Assembly: GCA_900318015.1 (NCBI GenBank)
Contig: ONJB01000015.1
Coordinates: forward strand, 33,661 to 97,660
Source of the DNA: an uncultured Bacteroidales bacterium
GTDB taxonomy: Bacteria; Bacteroidota; Bacteroidia; Bacteroidales; UBA932
Reading direction: 5' to 3'
DNA length: 64,000 nucleotides
Below the pieces are notes generated by a model that worked only from the letters and a program-made list of their open reading frames with translations, was not told the origin of the DNA and ran no database searches. Position numbers and translations under genes: made by a program. Of this stretch, positions 34,901-42,899 are shown in pieces; the first letter of the stretch is position 1; each line of letters begins with the position of its first letter.

Positions 34901-35608
34901 TTCCGGAAGGCCGGCGCCGAGGTCCGTCCGTTCGTGTTCCGGAACCTCACCCCGGAGGATGTCCTCGGTTCCATCGACGCCCTCTCGAAGCAGATTGCCG
35001 AAAGCCAGATCCTGGCGTTCTGCGGCGGCTTCTCTTCCGGTGACGAGCCGGACGGAAGCGGCAAGTTCATCGCCGATGTCATCAACAATGCCAAGGTGGG
35101 CGCCGCCATCACGGACCTCCTGGCGCGCGGTGGCCTCGTCCTGGGCATCTGCAACGGCTTCCAGGCCCTGGTCAAGAGCGGCCTGCTCCCGTACGGGAAG
35201 CTGGGCTGCGTGACGCCGGATTCCCCGACGCTCTTCCGCAACGACATCAACCGCCACGTTTCCCTGATGGCCACGACCGAGGTCGCCACGGTGAATTCCC
35301 CCTGGCTTGCCAGTTTCAGCAAGGGCGAACGCCACAGCATCGCCTTCAGCCACGGCGAGGGCAAGTTCGTCGTGTCGCCGGAACTGGCGAAGGAACTCTT
35401 CGCGAAGGGCCAGGTGGCCTTCCGCTATGTGGACAACCCCAACGGCTCCCACTACGACATCGAGGGCATCGTGAGCCCCGACGGACACATCCTGGGCAAG
35501 ATGGGCCACAGCGAACGCTATGAGGACCATCTGTTCAAGAACATCGCCGGCAACTGCCGGCAGCCTATCTTCGAAAACGCAGTCGCTTACTTCAGAAAAC
35601 AACGATAA
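31919..35608 (+). CDS. purL: Phosphoribosylformylglycinamidine synthase, large single-chain form
   Basis: 1229 residues. N-terminal PurS-like part, linker with the DYWSDHCRHTTF-type motif (LDTYWSDHCRHTTF), two AIRS-like ATP-binding halves (ATGSSKEHTEAS region; GGKDSMSGTF), and a C-terminal class I amidotransferase domain. That domain keeps its nucleophile Cys1078 in VLGICNGFQALVKSG and the HGEGKF histidine. It makes FGAM from FGAR, glutamine and ATP. This is the long type found in Bacteroidetes and Proteobacteria rather than the PurLQS complex. The ATG at 31919 (MKSRRIFVEKKEQFRVE) follows the hairpin; purC starts on the base after its stop. Confidence 0.95.
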   Translation: MKSRRIFVEKKEQFRVEAASLLAEFNENLSLGLGSLRLINVYDLFGFSDDLLEKSRYSVFGEVVTDTVTDDLPLAGKKYIAVEYIPGQFDQRASSAVDCVHLIDPEADIEIKSSRLVVFEDTVSEETLAKIRHYFINPVECREKDLSVLALGEKADVKPLEDLTGFIDLAPDQYPGFCKGHGLAMNADDLGEVVKYFQSEGRNPSETELRILDTYWSDHCRHTTFTSVLEEITVDESFMKAELESSLALFEQMRADLGRGNKPRCLMELATIGARWLRKQGKLDDLEVSEENNACSIFVNVDVDGKPEKWLLQFKNETHNHPTEIEPFGGAATCLGGAIRDPLSGRAYVYQAMRVTGAGDVNASVADTIPGKLPQRMISKKAAAGYSSYGNQIGLATTHVREIYSEGYTAKRMEIGAVVGAVRASAVRRESPAPGDVILLLGGRTGRDGIGGATGSSKEHTEASLETCGSEVQKGNAPEERQLQRLFRRPEVTRLIKKSNDFGAGGVSVAIGELADGLDIWLDRVPAKYAGLNATELAISESQERMAVVVEAADKARMMELCAVDNIEVTHVANVTDTGRMRMFYGDRKVCDLTRAFIDSAGAKHYAKAAVLPVEDKDPFLRKPAGETLEQQMLSVMASPNVASQKGLVEMFDSTIGRSTVLMPYGGKRQATETQVSVQKLPMDQYTETASVMAFGYNPDLALWSPYHSSAYAVVEACTKVACAGADYSGMRFSYQEYFERMTKDPHTWGKPLSALLGTLKMQKEFGLPSIGGKDSMSGTFEHIHVPPTLVAFGITTVDARRVISPEFKKAGNRIYLLKHTPLPNRMPDTEQLKGNWDYLYKAIGAGSIVSAWSLSYGGVAEGLVKMAMGNGLGVNVTVPEEDLFSLGYGSALVEASSYLSHPCAVELGVVTDSGIRVNGCEMSLEALEKAYEGRYFKLYPPRVKPAFNEPVPTVEPVPFDPKNLVYPGAPVEHPVVCLPVFPGSNCDYDTAKAFRKAGAEVRPFVFRNLTPEDVLGSIDALSKQIAESQILAFCGGFSSGDEPDGSGKFIADVINNAKVGAAITDLLARGGLVLGICNGFQALVKSGLLPYGKLGCVTPDSPTLFRNDINRHVSLMATTEVATVNSPWLASFSKGERHSIAFSHGEGKFVVSPELAKELFAKGQVAFRYVDNPNGSHYDIEGIVSPDGHILGKMGHSERYEDHLFKNIAGNCRQPIFENAVAYFRKQR

Positions 35609-36337
35609 ATGACCAAGAACGAACTTATCTTCAACGGAAACGAGAAGCAAGTCTTCTCCACCGACGACCCTACCCGCGTCATCTTCCGTTATAAAGATGT
35701 GACGACCGCCTACCACGGCGTCAAGCGGGCCCGCTTCGCCGGCAAAGGCGCGCTCACGAACCAGATTTCCGCCCTCCTGCTGGGCTATCTCAATGAAAAC
35801 GGTGTGGAAACCCACTATATCGAGACCCTCGACGAACGCGAGCAGCTGTGCCGCATGATCGAGATCATCCCCCTCGAAGTGGTGTTCCACAACCGGATCG
35901 CCGGTTCCCTGGCCACCAAGCTGGGTGTCGACGATGGCATGAAACCGGAGAACACGATCCTGGATCTCTGCTACAACAACGACGAACTGGGAGACCCGCT
36001 CATCAACCGGGACCAGGCTGTCGCGCTGGGGCTGGCGACCTATCCGGAACTGGACTTGATGTATGACATTGTCCGCCGTTCGGGCAAGCTCCTGACGGAC
36101 CTCCTGCACAAGGCCGGTATCGAGCTCGTGGACGCCAAGTTCGAGTTCGGCCGGGCGGCCGACACGGGCGCCATCATCATTTCTGACGAGCTCAGTCCCG
36201 ACACCTGCCGGATGTGGGACATGGAGACGGGGGAGCGGCTGGACAAGGACCGCTTCCGCCTGGACCTCGGCGACATGGTGGCTTCCTACGGCATTGTCCT
36301 GGAGAAATTGAAAAACGTAATGGAAACGGAAGAATAA
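35609..36337 (+). CDS. purC: Phosphoribosylaminoimidazole-succinocarboxamide synthase
   Basis: 242 residues: VIFRYKDVTTAYHGVKRARFAGKG (ATP site), IEIIPLEVVFHNRIAGS and the late segment IISDELSPDTCRMWD are conserved SAICAR synthetase motifs. It joins CAIR and aspartate. It is tightly packed between purL (no gap) and purF (one base). Confidence 0.95.
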   Translation: MTKNELIFNGNEKQVFSTDDPTRVIFRYKDVTTAYHGVKRARFAGKGALTNQISALLLGYLNENGVETHYIETLDEREQLCRMIEIIPLEVVFHNRIAGSLATKLGVDDGMKPENTILDLCYNNDELGDPLINRDQAVALGLATYPELDLMYDIVRRSGKLLTDLLHKAGIELVDAKFEFGRAADTGAIIISDELSPDTCRMWDMETGERLDKDRFRLDLGDMVASYGIVLEKLKNVMETEE

Positions 36338-36338
36338 T

Positions 36339-37694
36339 ATGGGTGTACTTGCTGTATATGGCGTTCCGGACGCCTCGACCTACATCTACTACGGTCTCCA
36401 CAACCTCCAGCACCGCGGCCAGGAAGGCGGCGGCATCGCCACCTTTGACGCGCAGGGGGACTCCCACCGTTACCGGGGCCTCGGCCTCTTGAATGAGATC
36501 TTCAACAATGGGCAAGTGGGCAAGCTGAAGGGCTCCCTGGGAATCGGCTGCGTCAAGTACGCGAATGCCTCCCGGGGCGGCCTGGACAACGTGGGCCCCT
36601 TCTTCTTCCGGCACCATTCCGGTGATTTCTGCGTGGCCAGCGATGGTAACCTGGTGAATTCCAAGCAAATAGCCGAGTACCTGGAGAAACGCGGCACCAT
36701 CTTCCAGACCGACACCGACGCGGAGCTTCTCGCGCACCTGATCAAGAAGAGCGCGAACGAGGACCGCATCGTGAACATCGTGAAGGCCCTGAACATGATG
36801 GAAGGCGGCTACACCTTTGTCATCATGACGAAGAACCGCATCTATGCCGCCCGTGACAAGTACGGTATCAAGCCCCTGTGCATCGGCAAGATCGGCGGTG
36901 GATACGTCGTCAGCAGCGAATCCTGCGCGTTCGGCATCATGGGCGCCGAGTTCATCCGGGACGTGCGTCCGGGCGAGATCATCTCGCTGGACCGCCACGG
37001 CATCCGCAGCACGATCTTCTCGAAGTTCTGCAAGCACCGGATGTGCGGCATGGAATACATCTATTTCGCGCGTCCCGACAGCGACATTGACGGCTGCAAT
37101 GTGCACGCGTACCGCAAGGAAGCGGGCCGGCGCCTGTACCGGGAGTGCCCCGTCGAGGCCGACATGGTCGTGGGGGTTCCCGAGTCCAGCCTGAGCGCGG
37201 CGATGGGCTATGCCGAGGAAAGCGGCATCCCGTACGAGATGGGCCTCGTGAAGCACAAATATGTGGGCCGTACCTTCATCGAGCCGGTTCAGTCCATGCG
37301 TGAACTGGGCGTGAAGATGAAGCTTTCCCCGGTGTACAGCATCGTGAAGGGAAAGCGCATCGTCCTGGTGGACGACTCCATCGTCCGCGGCACCACTTCC
37401 CTGAAGATTGTCCGTCTCCTTCGCGAGGCGGGAGCGACGGAGGTCCATGTGCGCATCGCCAGCCCGATGATGCGGTTCACCTGCCACTACGGCGTGGATA
37501 CGTCCACCCCGGAAGAGCTCCTGTGCTCGCACCGGACGCTGGAAGAGGCCTGTGCGGCCATCGGAGCCGACTCCCTGGGCTACCTGAGCCCGGAATCGAC
37601 GCGTGCCTCCGCTTTCGGCTGCGCCGACCCTTGCCAGGCTTGCTTCACGGGCGAGTATCCGACCCTTTTGTATGACGAAGAAATCAACGACTAG
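36339..37694 (+). CDS. purF: Amidophosphoribosyltransferase lacking the N-terminal catalytic cysteine
   Basis: 451 residues aligned to the Bacillus-type (Fe-S) PurF. The PRTase half is intact: RICSMEYIYFARP-like segment (RMCGMEYIYFARPDSDID), GVPESSLSAAMGYAEESGIP, RIVLVDDSIVRGTTS (PRPP loop) and C-terminal DPCQACFTGEYPT with likely cluster cysteines. The glutaminase half is altered: the mature N terminus should be CGVFGIWG but here the start Met replaces the Cys (MGVLAVYG); GHVRYATAG has become GCVKYANAS and the oxyanion HNGN has become SDGN. An in-frame stop 19-21 bases upstream of the ATG rules out a longer start with a Cys. The enzyme should be unable to use glutamine but could still make phosphoribosylamine with ammonia, an activity known for PurF PRTase domains. 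Confidence 0.9.
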   Translation: MGVLAVYGVPDASTYIYYGLHNLQHRGQEGGGIATFDAQGDSHRYRGLGLLNEIFNNGQVGKLKGSLGIGCVKYANASRGGLDNVGPFFFRHHSGDFCVASDGNLVNSKQIAEYLEKRGTIFQTDTDAELLAHLIKKSANEDRIVNIVKALNMMEGGYTFVIMTKNRIYAARDKYGIKPLCIGKIGGGYVVSSESCAFGIMGAEFIRDVRPGEIISLDRHGIRSTIFSKFCKHRMCGMEYIYFARPDSDIDGCNVHAYRKEAGRRLYRECPVEADMVVGVPESSLSAAMGYAEESGIPYEMGLVKHKYVGRTFIEPVQSMRELGVKMKLSPVYSIVKGKRIVLVDDSIVRGTTSLKIVRLLREAGATEVHVRIASPMMRFTCHYGVDTSTPEELLCSHRTLEEACAAIGADSLGYLSPESTRASAFGCADPCQACFTGEYPTLLYDEEIND

Positions 37695-37697
37695 ACT

Positions 37698-38616
37698 ATG
37701 GCGAAAACCTACGAAAACGCGGGCGTGAACCTCGAAGCGGGGTATGAAGTGGTCCGCAGGATCAAACAGCACGTCGCATCCACGCGCCGGATCGGGTCGA
37801 TGGGCAACATCGGCTCACACCATCGGCATCGACGCCGTGGCGATGTGCGTGAACGACGTCCTTGCGCAGGGCGCCGAACCCCTCATCTTCCTGGACTATG
37901 TGGCGCTCGGCCACAACATTCCGGCCAAGGTGGAAGCCATCGTCGCCGGCGTGGCGGAAGGCTGCCGCCAGGCGGGCTGCGCCCTCGTGGGCGGTGAAAC
38001 GGCTGAGATGCCGGGCATGTACGAGGATGGCGAGTACGACATTGCGGGTTACACCACCGGTGTCGTCGAGAAGTCCAAGCTCATTGATGGGTCGAAGGTG
38101 AAGGTGGGCGATGTCCTGGTGGGCGTCGCATCCAGCGGCGTGCACTCCAACGGCTTCAGCCTCGTGCGGAAGATCGTCGCCGATGCCGGCCTTTCCTATG
38201 ATACGCCGATTGCCGAATTCGGCTACCGGAAGCTCGGCGAGGTGCTCCTCACTCCGACGAAGATCTACGTGAAGCAGATGCTGGAAGTGATCCGCCAGTG
38301 CGATGTCCACGGGATCTGCCACATCACCGGCGGCGGCTTCGACGAGAACATTCCGCGCGTGCTGCAGCCCGGCCAGGGCCTCGAGATCCAGGAGGGAACC
38401 TGGGAGATCCTCCCGGTGTTCAAGATGCTGGAGAAGTGGGGGAATGTCCCGCACCGCGAGATGTTCAACATCTTCAACATGGGTATCGGCATGATCGCCG
38501 TCCTGGATCCTTCCGAGGCCGACAAGGCCATCTCCATCCTGAAGGACCGCGGCGAGAAAGCGGCCGTCATCGGCAAGGTCACGGACAAGCCCGGGGTCAA
38601 TATCGTCCTGCAATGA
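37698..38616 (+). pseudogene. purM: Phosphoribosylformylglycinamidine cyclo-ligase, interrupted by internal deletion and frame change
   Basis: The first 40 or so codons read as PurM in one frame ([24 protein letters not shown] through [11 protein letters not shown]) and from about 37816 PurM continues in another frame ([20 protein letters not shown] to the normal C terminus KPGVNIVLQ). Compared with normal PurM, about 37 residues are missing at the junction, including the ATP-binding SGTDGVGTKL segment. The joint shows a 7-base direct repeat, CATCGGC (37808-37814 and 37821-37827). As written, no functional PurM can be made. Because purM is essential for de novo purine synthesis and neighbours are intact, an assembly collapse is a serious alternative to a real deletion. 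The end overlaps purN as ATGA. Confidence 0.85.
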
Positions 38617-39179
38617 AGAAGCAGTTAGCGGTATTCGCCAGCGGGACCGGCACCAACTTCGACGCCATCGCCCGCGCCTGCGCCGACGGCGTCCTGGATG
38701 CCGAGGTGGCCGTGATGGTGTGTGACAAGCCCGGCGCCGCCGTCATCGAAAAGGCGGCGCGCTACGGCGTGGACACCTTCGTCTTCTCGCCCAAGAGCTA
38801 TCCTAGCAAGGCTGCCTTCGAGACAGAGATCGTGAAGATCCTGGATGCCAAGAAGATCGACCTGGTGTGCCTGGCTGGCTATATGCGCATCGTCGGGGAA
38901 ACCCTCCTGAATGCCTACGAGGGCAGGATCATCAACATCCATCCGGCTCTGCTTCCGGCCTTCAAGGGAGCCCATGCGGTCGAGGACGCCGTCGCCTACG
39001 GTGTCAAGGTGTACGGCATCACCATCCATTGGGTCAATGCGGACCTGGACGGCGGGAAGATCATCGCCCAGCGCGCCTTCGAGTACGATGGAAACGATCC
39101 GGCCGAGGTGCATCGGCTCGGGCAGCCCATCGAACATCAACTGTATGTAGAAACCATTGCGAAACTGATCAAATCATGA
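38613..39179 (+). CDS. purN: Phosphoribosylglycinamide formyltransferase (10-formyl-THF dependent)
   Basis: 188 residues. LAVFASGTGTNFDAI binds GAR phosphate; IINIHPALLPAFKGAHAVEDA holds the catalytic Asn and His, and GITIHWVNADLDGGKIIAQ the catalytic Asp. It transfers a formyl group to GAR; the folD gene at the end of the operon supplies the folate form. Start and stop overlap its neighbours by four bases each. Confidence 0.95.
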   Translation: MKKQLAVFASGTGTNFDAIARACADGVLDAEVAVMVCDKPGAAVIEKAARYGVDTFVFSPKSYPSKAAFETEIVKILDAKKIDLVCLAGYMRIVGETLLNAYEGRIINIHPALLPAFKGAHAVEDAVAYGVKVYGITIHWVNADLDGGKIIAQRAFEYDGNDPAEVHRLGQPIEHQLYVETIAKLIKS

Positions 39180-40705
39180 GAGCGTTAGTTAGTGTTAGTG
39201 ACAAGACCGGCCTCGTGGAGTTCGTCCAGGGCCTGGTGGACCTGGGTTGGGAAATCATCGCCACCGGCGGTACCCAGAAACTCCTCGAGTCCAAAGGGGT
39301 CAAGACCATCGGTATCAGCGAGGTCACCGGCTTCCCGGAGATCTGCGACGGCCGCGTGAAGACCCTGCACCCGAAGGTGCATGGCGGCATCCTGGCCCGC
39401 CGCGACGTCCCGGCCCACATGGAAACCCTGAAGGAAAACGACATCGAGACCATCGAGCTCGTGTGCGTGAACCTGTATCCGTTCCGGCAGACCATCGCCA
39501 AGGAAGGCGTGACGCTGGAGGATGCCATCGAGAACATCGACATCGGCGGCCCGTCGATGGTGCGCAGCGCCGCCAAGAACTGGCGGGATGTCACCATCGT
39601 GTGCGATCCCAACGATTACGGCACTGTCCTCGCCGAACTTCGCGAGAAGGGCTGCACGAGCCCGGAAACCCGTCTGAAACTCTCCGCTAAGGCCTATACT
39701 CATACGGCGGAATACGACGCATGCATCGCCACGTATATGCGCAAGCAGGCCGGCCTGCCTGAAAAGCTCTTCCTGGAGTTCGACATCAAGCAGGGCCTCC
39801 GTTACGGCGAGAACCCGCACCAGAGCGCGAACTTCTATGCCGCTCTCGAACCCGCTCCGTTCTCCCTGGCCTTCGCGAAGCAGATCCAGGGCAAGGAACT
39901 GTCCTACAACAACATCCAGGACGCCAATGCGGCCCTGAATGTGCTTCGGGACTTCGAGGAGCCTTTCTGCGTCGCCCTCAAGCATATGAACCCCTGCGGC
40001 GCTGCGGTGGGCAAGACCATCGAGGAAGCCTGGCAAGCCGCCTATGAGGCCGACAAGGTAAGCATCTATGGCGGCATCGTGGGCGTGAACCGCGAACTCA
40101 CCGCCGAGGTGGCCCGCGGCATGAAGCCCATCTTCCTGGAAATCGTCATCGCCCCGTCCTACACCCCGGAAGCCCTGGAGATCCTCTCCACCAAGAAGAA
40201 CCTCCGCGTGATGCAGGTCGACATGACCCGTACCGACGCCCCGGTTCCGCAGTATGTGAGCGTGAACGGCGGCCTCCTGGTCCAGCAGCTGGACACCCAG
40301 GTGGAAACCGTCACCCCGGAAATGTGCGTGACGAAGGTGAAGCCCACGGAGGCGCAGCTGGCCGATGCCAACTTCGGCTGGAAGATCGTCAAGCACGTGA
40401 AATCCAACGCGATCGCGGTCGTCCGCGACAACCACACCATCGGGGTGGGCGCCGGCCAGACGAACCGCGTCGGCTCCGCCGAGATTGCCCTCAACGAGGC
40501 GAAGGCCGCCGGCTTCACGGAAGGTCTTGTCCTCGCCTCCGACGGCTTCCTGCCGTTCGACGACACCGTCGCCCTCGCCGCGAAATACGGCGTGACGGTC
40601 ATCGTGCAGCCGGGCGGCAGCATCCGCGACGCGGATGCCATCGCCAAGGCCGACGAACTGGGCATCACGATGCTCTTCACCGGTGTAAGACATTTCAAGC
40701 ATTAG
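39176..40705 (+). CDS. purH: Bifunctional AICAR transformylase / IMP cyclohydrolase
   Basis: 509 residues. The MGS-like IMP cyclohydrolase domain (ALVSVSDKTGLVEFVQGL; GRVKTLHPKVHGGILARRD) covers about 1-190; the AICAR transformylase domain follows, with GLRYGENPHQSA, LKHMNPCGAA and ASDGFLPFDDTV. It carries out the last two steps to IMP. The ATG overlaps the purN stop. Confidence 0.95.
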   Translation: MRALVSVSDKTGLVEFVQGLVDLGWEIIATGGTQKLLESKGVKTIGISEVTGFPEICDGRVKTLHPKVHGGILARRDVPAHMETLKENDIETIELVCVNLYPFRQTIAKEGVTLEDAIENIDIGGPSMVRSAAKNWRDVTIVCDPNDYGTVLAELREKGCTSPETRLKLSAKAYTHTAEYDACIATYMRKQAGLPEKLFLEFDIKQGLRYGENPHQSANFYAALEPAPFSLAFAKQIQGKELSYNNIQDANAALNVLRDFEEPFCVALKHMNPCGAAVGKTIEEAWQAAYEADKVSIYGGIVGVNRELTAEVARGMKPIFLEIVIAPSYTPEALEILSTKKNLRVMQVDMTRTDAPVPQYVSVNGGLLVQQLDTQVETVTPEMCVTKVKPTEAQLADANFGWKIVKHVKSNAIAVVRDNHTIGVGAGQTNRVGSAEIALNEAKAAGFTEGLVLASDGFLPFDDTVALAAKYGVTVIVQPGGSIRDADAIAKADELGITMLFTGVRHFKH

Positions 40706-40711
40706 AATCGT

Positions 40712-42037
40712 ATGGGCCTCGTTTATCCGCTTCCCTCCCAGAATGCATCCCTCGGCGGCAAGGTCATCGACCTGGAGAGCTGCCTGGGTAAAACCGTCCT
40801 CGTCATTGGCGGCGGCGGACGCGAACACGCCATTGTCGATGCGCTGAGCCGGAGTCCGCAGGTCTCCAAGATCTATTGCGCCCCCGGTAACGCCGGTATC
40901 GGCCTGAAGGCGTTCAATGTCGCCTTGAAAGATACCGATGTCGAGGGCCTGAAGAACTTTGCGCTGGAAAACGCCGTGGACCTGACGGTCGTCGGTCCGG
41001 AGGCGGCGCTGGCGGCCGGTTTGACGGACGCCTTCCGCGCCGCAGGCCTCGCGGTGTTCGGCCACACGAAAGCCGCCACGGCCATCGAGAGTTCCAAGGA
41101 ATTCGCCAAGCGGCTCATGGAGAAATACGGCATCCCCACGGCCTCCTATCAGGCTTTCTCGGATTATGACGAGGCACTGGCCTATGTCTCCGCCCGTCCG
41201 TTCCCGGCCGTCCTCAAGTATGACGGCCTGGCAGCCGGCAAGGGCGTCGTGATTGCCCAGGATCTGGAGGAAGCGAAGGCCGCGCTCTCCAGCATGCTGC
41301 TGGACGAAGCCTTCGGCAAGGGCAGGGTAGTGGTTGAAGATTTCCTCACTGGCCCCGAGTTCTCCTTCCTGTGCTTCGTGGACGGCAAGCGCGTCTATCC
41401 GATGCCGCTTTCCCAGGACCACAAGCGCGCCTTCGACGGCGACAAGGGCCCGAACACGGGCGGCATGGGCGCCTACACGGGCCTTCCGTTCATCACGGAG
41501 GAAGACCGCGAGTTCGCCTACAAGGAGATCATGTGCAAGGCCGCGGAGGCGATGGTGGCCGAAGGCTGCCCGCTCTCCGGCGTCCTGTACGGAGGTCTGA
41601 TGAAGACCCCGCAGGGCATCAAGGTCATCGAGTTCAACGCCCGCTTCGGCGACCCGGAGACGGAAGTCGTCCTGCCGCTCCTCGAGAGCGACATCTACGA
41701 CATTTTCGAGGCGGTCGCCACGGGACGGGAGACGGCTGAACCGGTCTGGCGCCAGGGCTTCTCCCTGGGCGTCGTCCTGGCCTCCAAGGGCTATCCGGGC
41801 TCCTACCAGAAGGGCTTCGCCATCAACAACCTGGACCAGGTCGATGCGCACGTGGCGCACATGGGCACCGCCTTCAAGGACGGCCAGCTCGTCACCAACG
41901 GCGGCCGCGTCCTGATGGTCATCGCCGAAGGCCCGACCATCGCCGCCGCCCGCGAGAAAGTGTATGCCGAAGTGGCGAAGATCGACTGTGACAACCTGTT
42001 CTACCGGAACGACATCGCGCACTGCGCATTTGAATAG
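40712..42037 (+). CDS. purD: Phosphoribosylamine--glycine ligase
   Basis: 441 residues with the ATP-grasp fold: [20 protein letters not shown], the [17 protein letters not shown] lid strand, [16 protein letters not shown] and [19 protein letters not shown]. It joins phosphoribosylamine and glycine to GAR. An N-terminal extension of about 25 residues before the usual start is unusual but in frame; an internal start is not excluded. Phosphoribosylamine is unstable, so its position in the operon with purF fits channelling. Confidence 0.94.
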   Translation: MGLVYPLPSQNASLGGKVIDLESCLGKTVLVIGGGGREHAIVDALSRSPQVSKIYCAPGNAGIGLKAFNVALKDTDVEGLKNFALENAVDLTVVGPEAALAAGLTDAFRAAGLAVFGHTKAATAIESSKEFAKRLMEKYGIPTASYQAFSDYDEALAYVSARPFPAVLKYDGLAAGKGVVIAQDLEEAKAALSSMLLDEAFGKGRVVVEDFLTGPEFSFLCFVDGKRVYPMPLSQDHKRAFDGDKGPNTGGMGAYTGLPFITEEDREFAYKEIMCKAAEAMVAEGCPLSGVLYGGLMKTPQGIKVIEFNARFGDPETEVVLPLLESDIYDIFEAVATGRETAEPVWRQGFSLGVVLASKGYPGSYQKGFAINNLDQVDAHVAHMGTAFKDGQLVTNGGRVLMVIAEGPTIAAAREKVYAEVAKIDCDNLFYRNDIAHCAFE

Positions 42038-42038
42038 T

Positions 42039-42893
42039 ATGGGAAACATCATCGACGGAAAGGCGCTCAGCGCCGCAGTGAAAGAAGAAGTCAAGGCCCA
42101 GGTGCCCGAGCTGGAGGCCCAGTACGGCCGCAAGCCGTGCCTGGTGGTCATCATCGTGGGGGAGAACCCTGCCAGCCAGGTGTATGTGCGCAACAAGGTG
42201 AAGGCCGCGGCCTACACGGGCATGGAATCCCGCCTGGTCGAACTCCACGCCGATATCAGCGAGGAGGCCCTCCTGGACCACATCAAGGCTCTGAACGTGG
42301 ACCCGGCCGTGGACGGCATCCTGGTGCAGCTCCCGCTGCCCAAGCATATCGACGAGGAGAAGGTCATCGACACCATCGTCCGTGAAAAGGACGTGGACGG
42401 CTTCCACCCTGGCAACGTGGCGAACCTGTGGCTGGGCAAGGACTGCATTGTCCCGTGCACGCCTGCCGGCGTGATGCGGATGCTGGATTCCATCGGCGTG
42501 GACCTGAAAGGCAAGAACGCCGTGGTCGTGGGCCGCAGCAACATCGTGGGCAAGCCGATGGCGAAACTCCTGCTGGACCGTCACGCGACGGTCACGATCG
42601 CCCATTCCCGCACGGCCGATCTCGGTGCCGTCTGCCGCACCGCCGACGTCCTCGTCGTCGCCGTCGGCCGCGCCGGCCTCGTGACCGGCGACATGGTCAA
42701 GCCGGGCGCCGTGGTCATCGACGTGGGTATGAACCGCAATGCCGAAGGCAAGCTCTGCGGCGACGTGGACTTCGCCTCCGCGGAACCCGTCGCCTCCTGG
42801 ATCACCCCCGTCCCCGGCGGCGTCGGCCCCATGACCATCGCGATGCTCATGAAGAACACCATCGCCTGCTTCCTCTCCCGGCAGCAAGCTTGA
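42039..42893 (+). CDS. folD: Bifunctional methylene-THF dehydrogenase / methenyl-THF cyclohydrolase
   Basis: 284 residues: [18 protein letters not shown] (catalytic Lys in the YxxxK motif), [33 protein letters not shown], and the NADP loop [17 protein letters not shown]; ends with [16 protein letters not shown]. It supplies 10-formyl-THF for PurN and PurH. It starts two bases after purD, as the last biosynthetic gene of the purine operon. Confidence 0.95.
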   Translation: MGNIIDGKALSAAVKEEVKAQVPELEAQYGRKPCLVVIIVGENPASQVYVRNKVKAAAYTGMESRLVELHADISEEALLDHIKALNVDPAVDGILVQLPLPKHIDEEKVIDTIVREKDVDGFHPGNVANLWLGKDCIVPCTPAGVMRMLDSIGVDLKGKNAVVVGRSNIVGKPMAKLLLDRHATVTIAHSRTADLGAVCRTADVLVVAVGRAGLVTGDMVKPGAVVIDVGMNRNAEGKLCGDVDFASAEPVASWITPVPGGVGPMTIAMLMKNTIACFLSRQQA

Positions 42894-42899
42894 TCCTCT

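Noticed and set aside
32048-36109. Very long open frame opposite purL-purC (about 1350 codons), and similar ones opposite purH-purD, recF and acyltransferase genes
   Set aside because: High GC with strong third-position bias leaves the opposite strand free of stops. The translations are low-complexity in Arg/His/Asp/Gly without known motifs, and the plus-strand genes are unmistakable.
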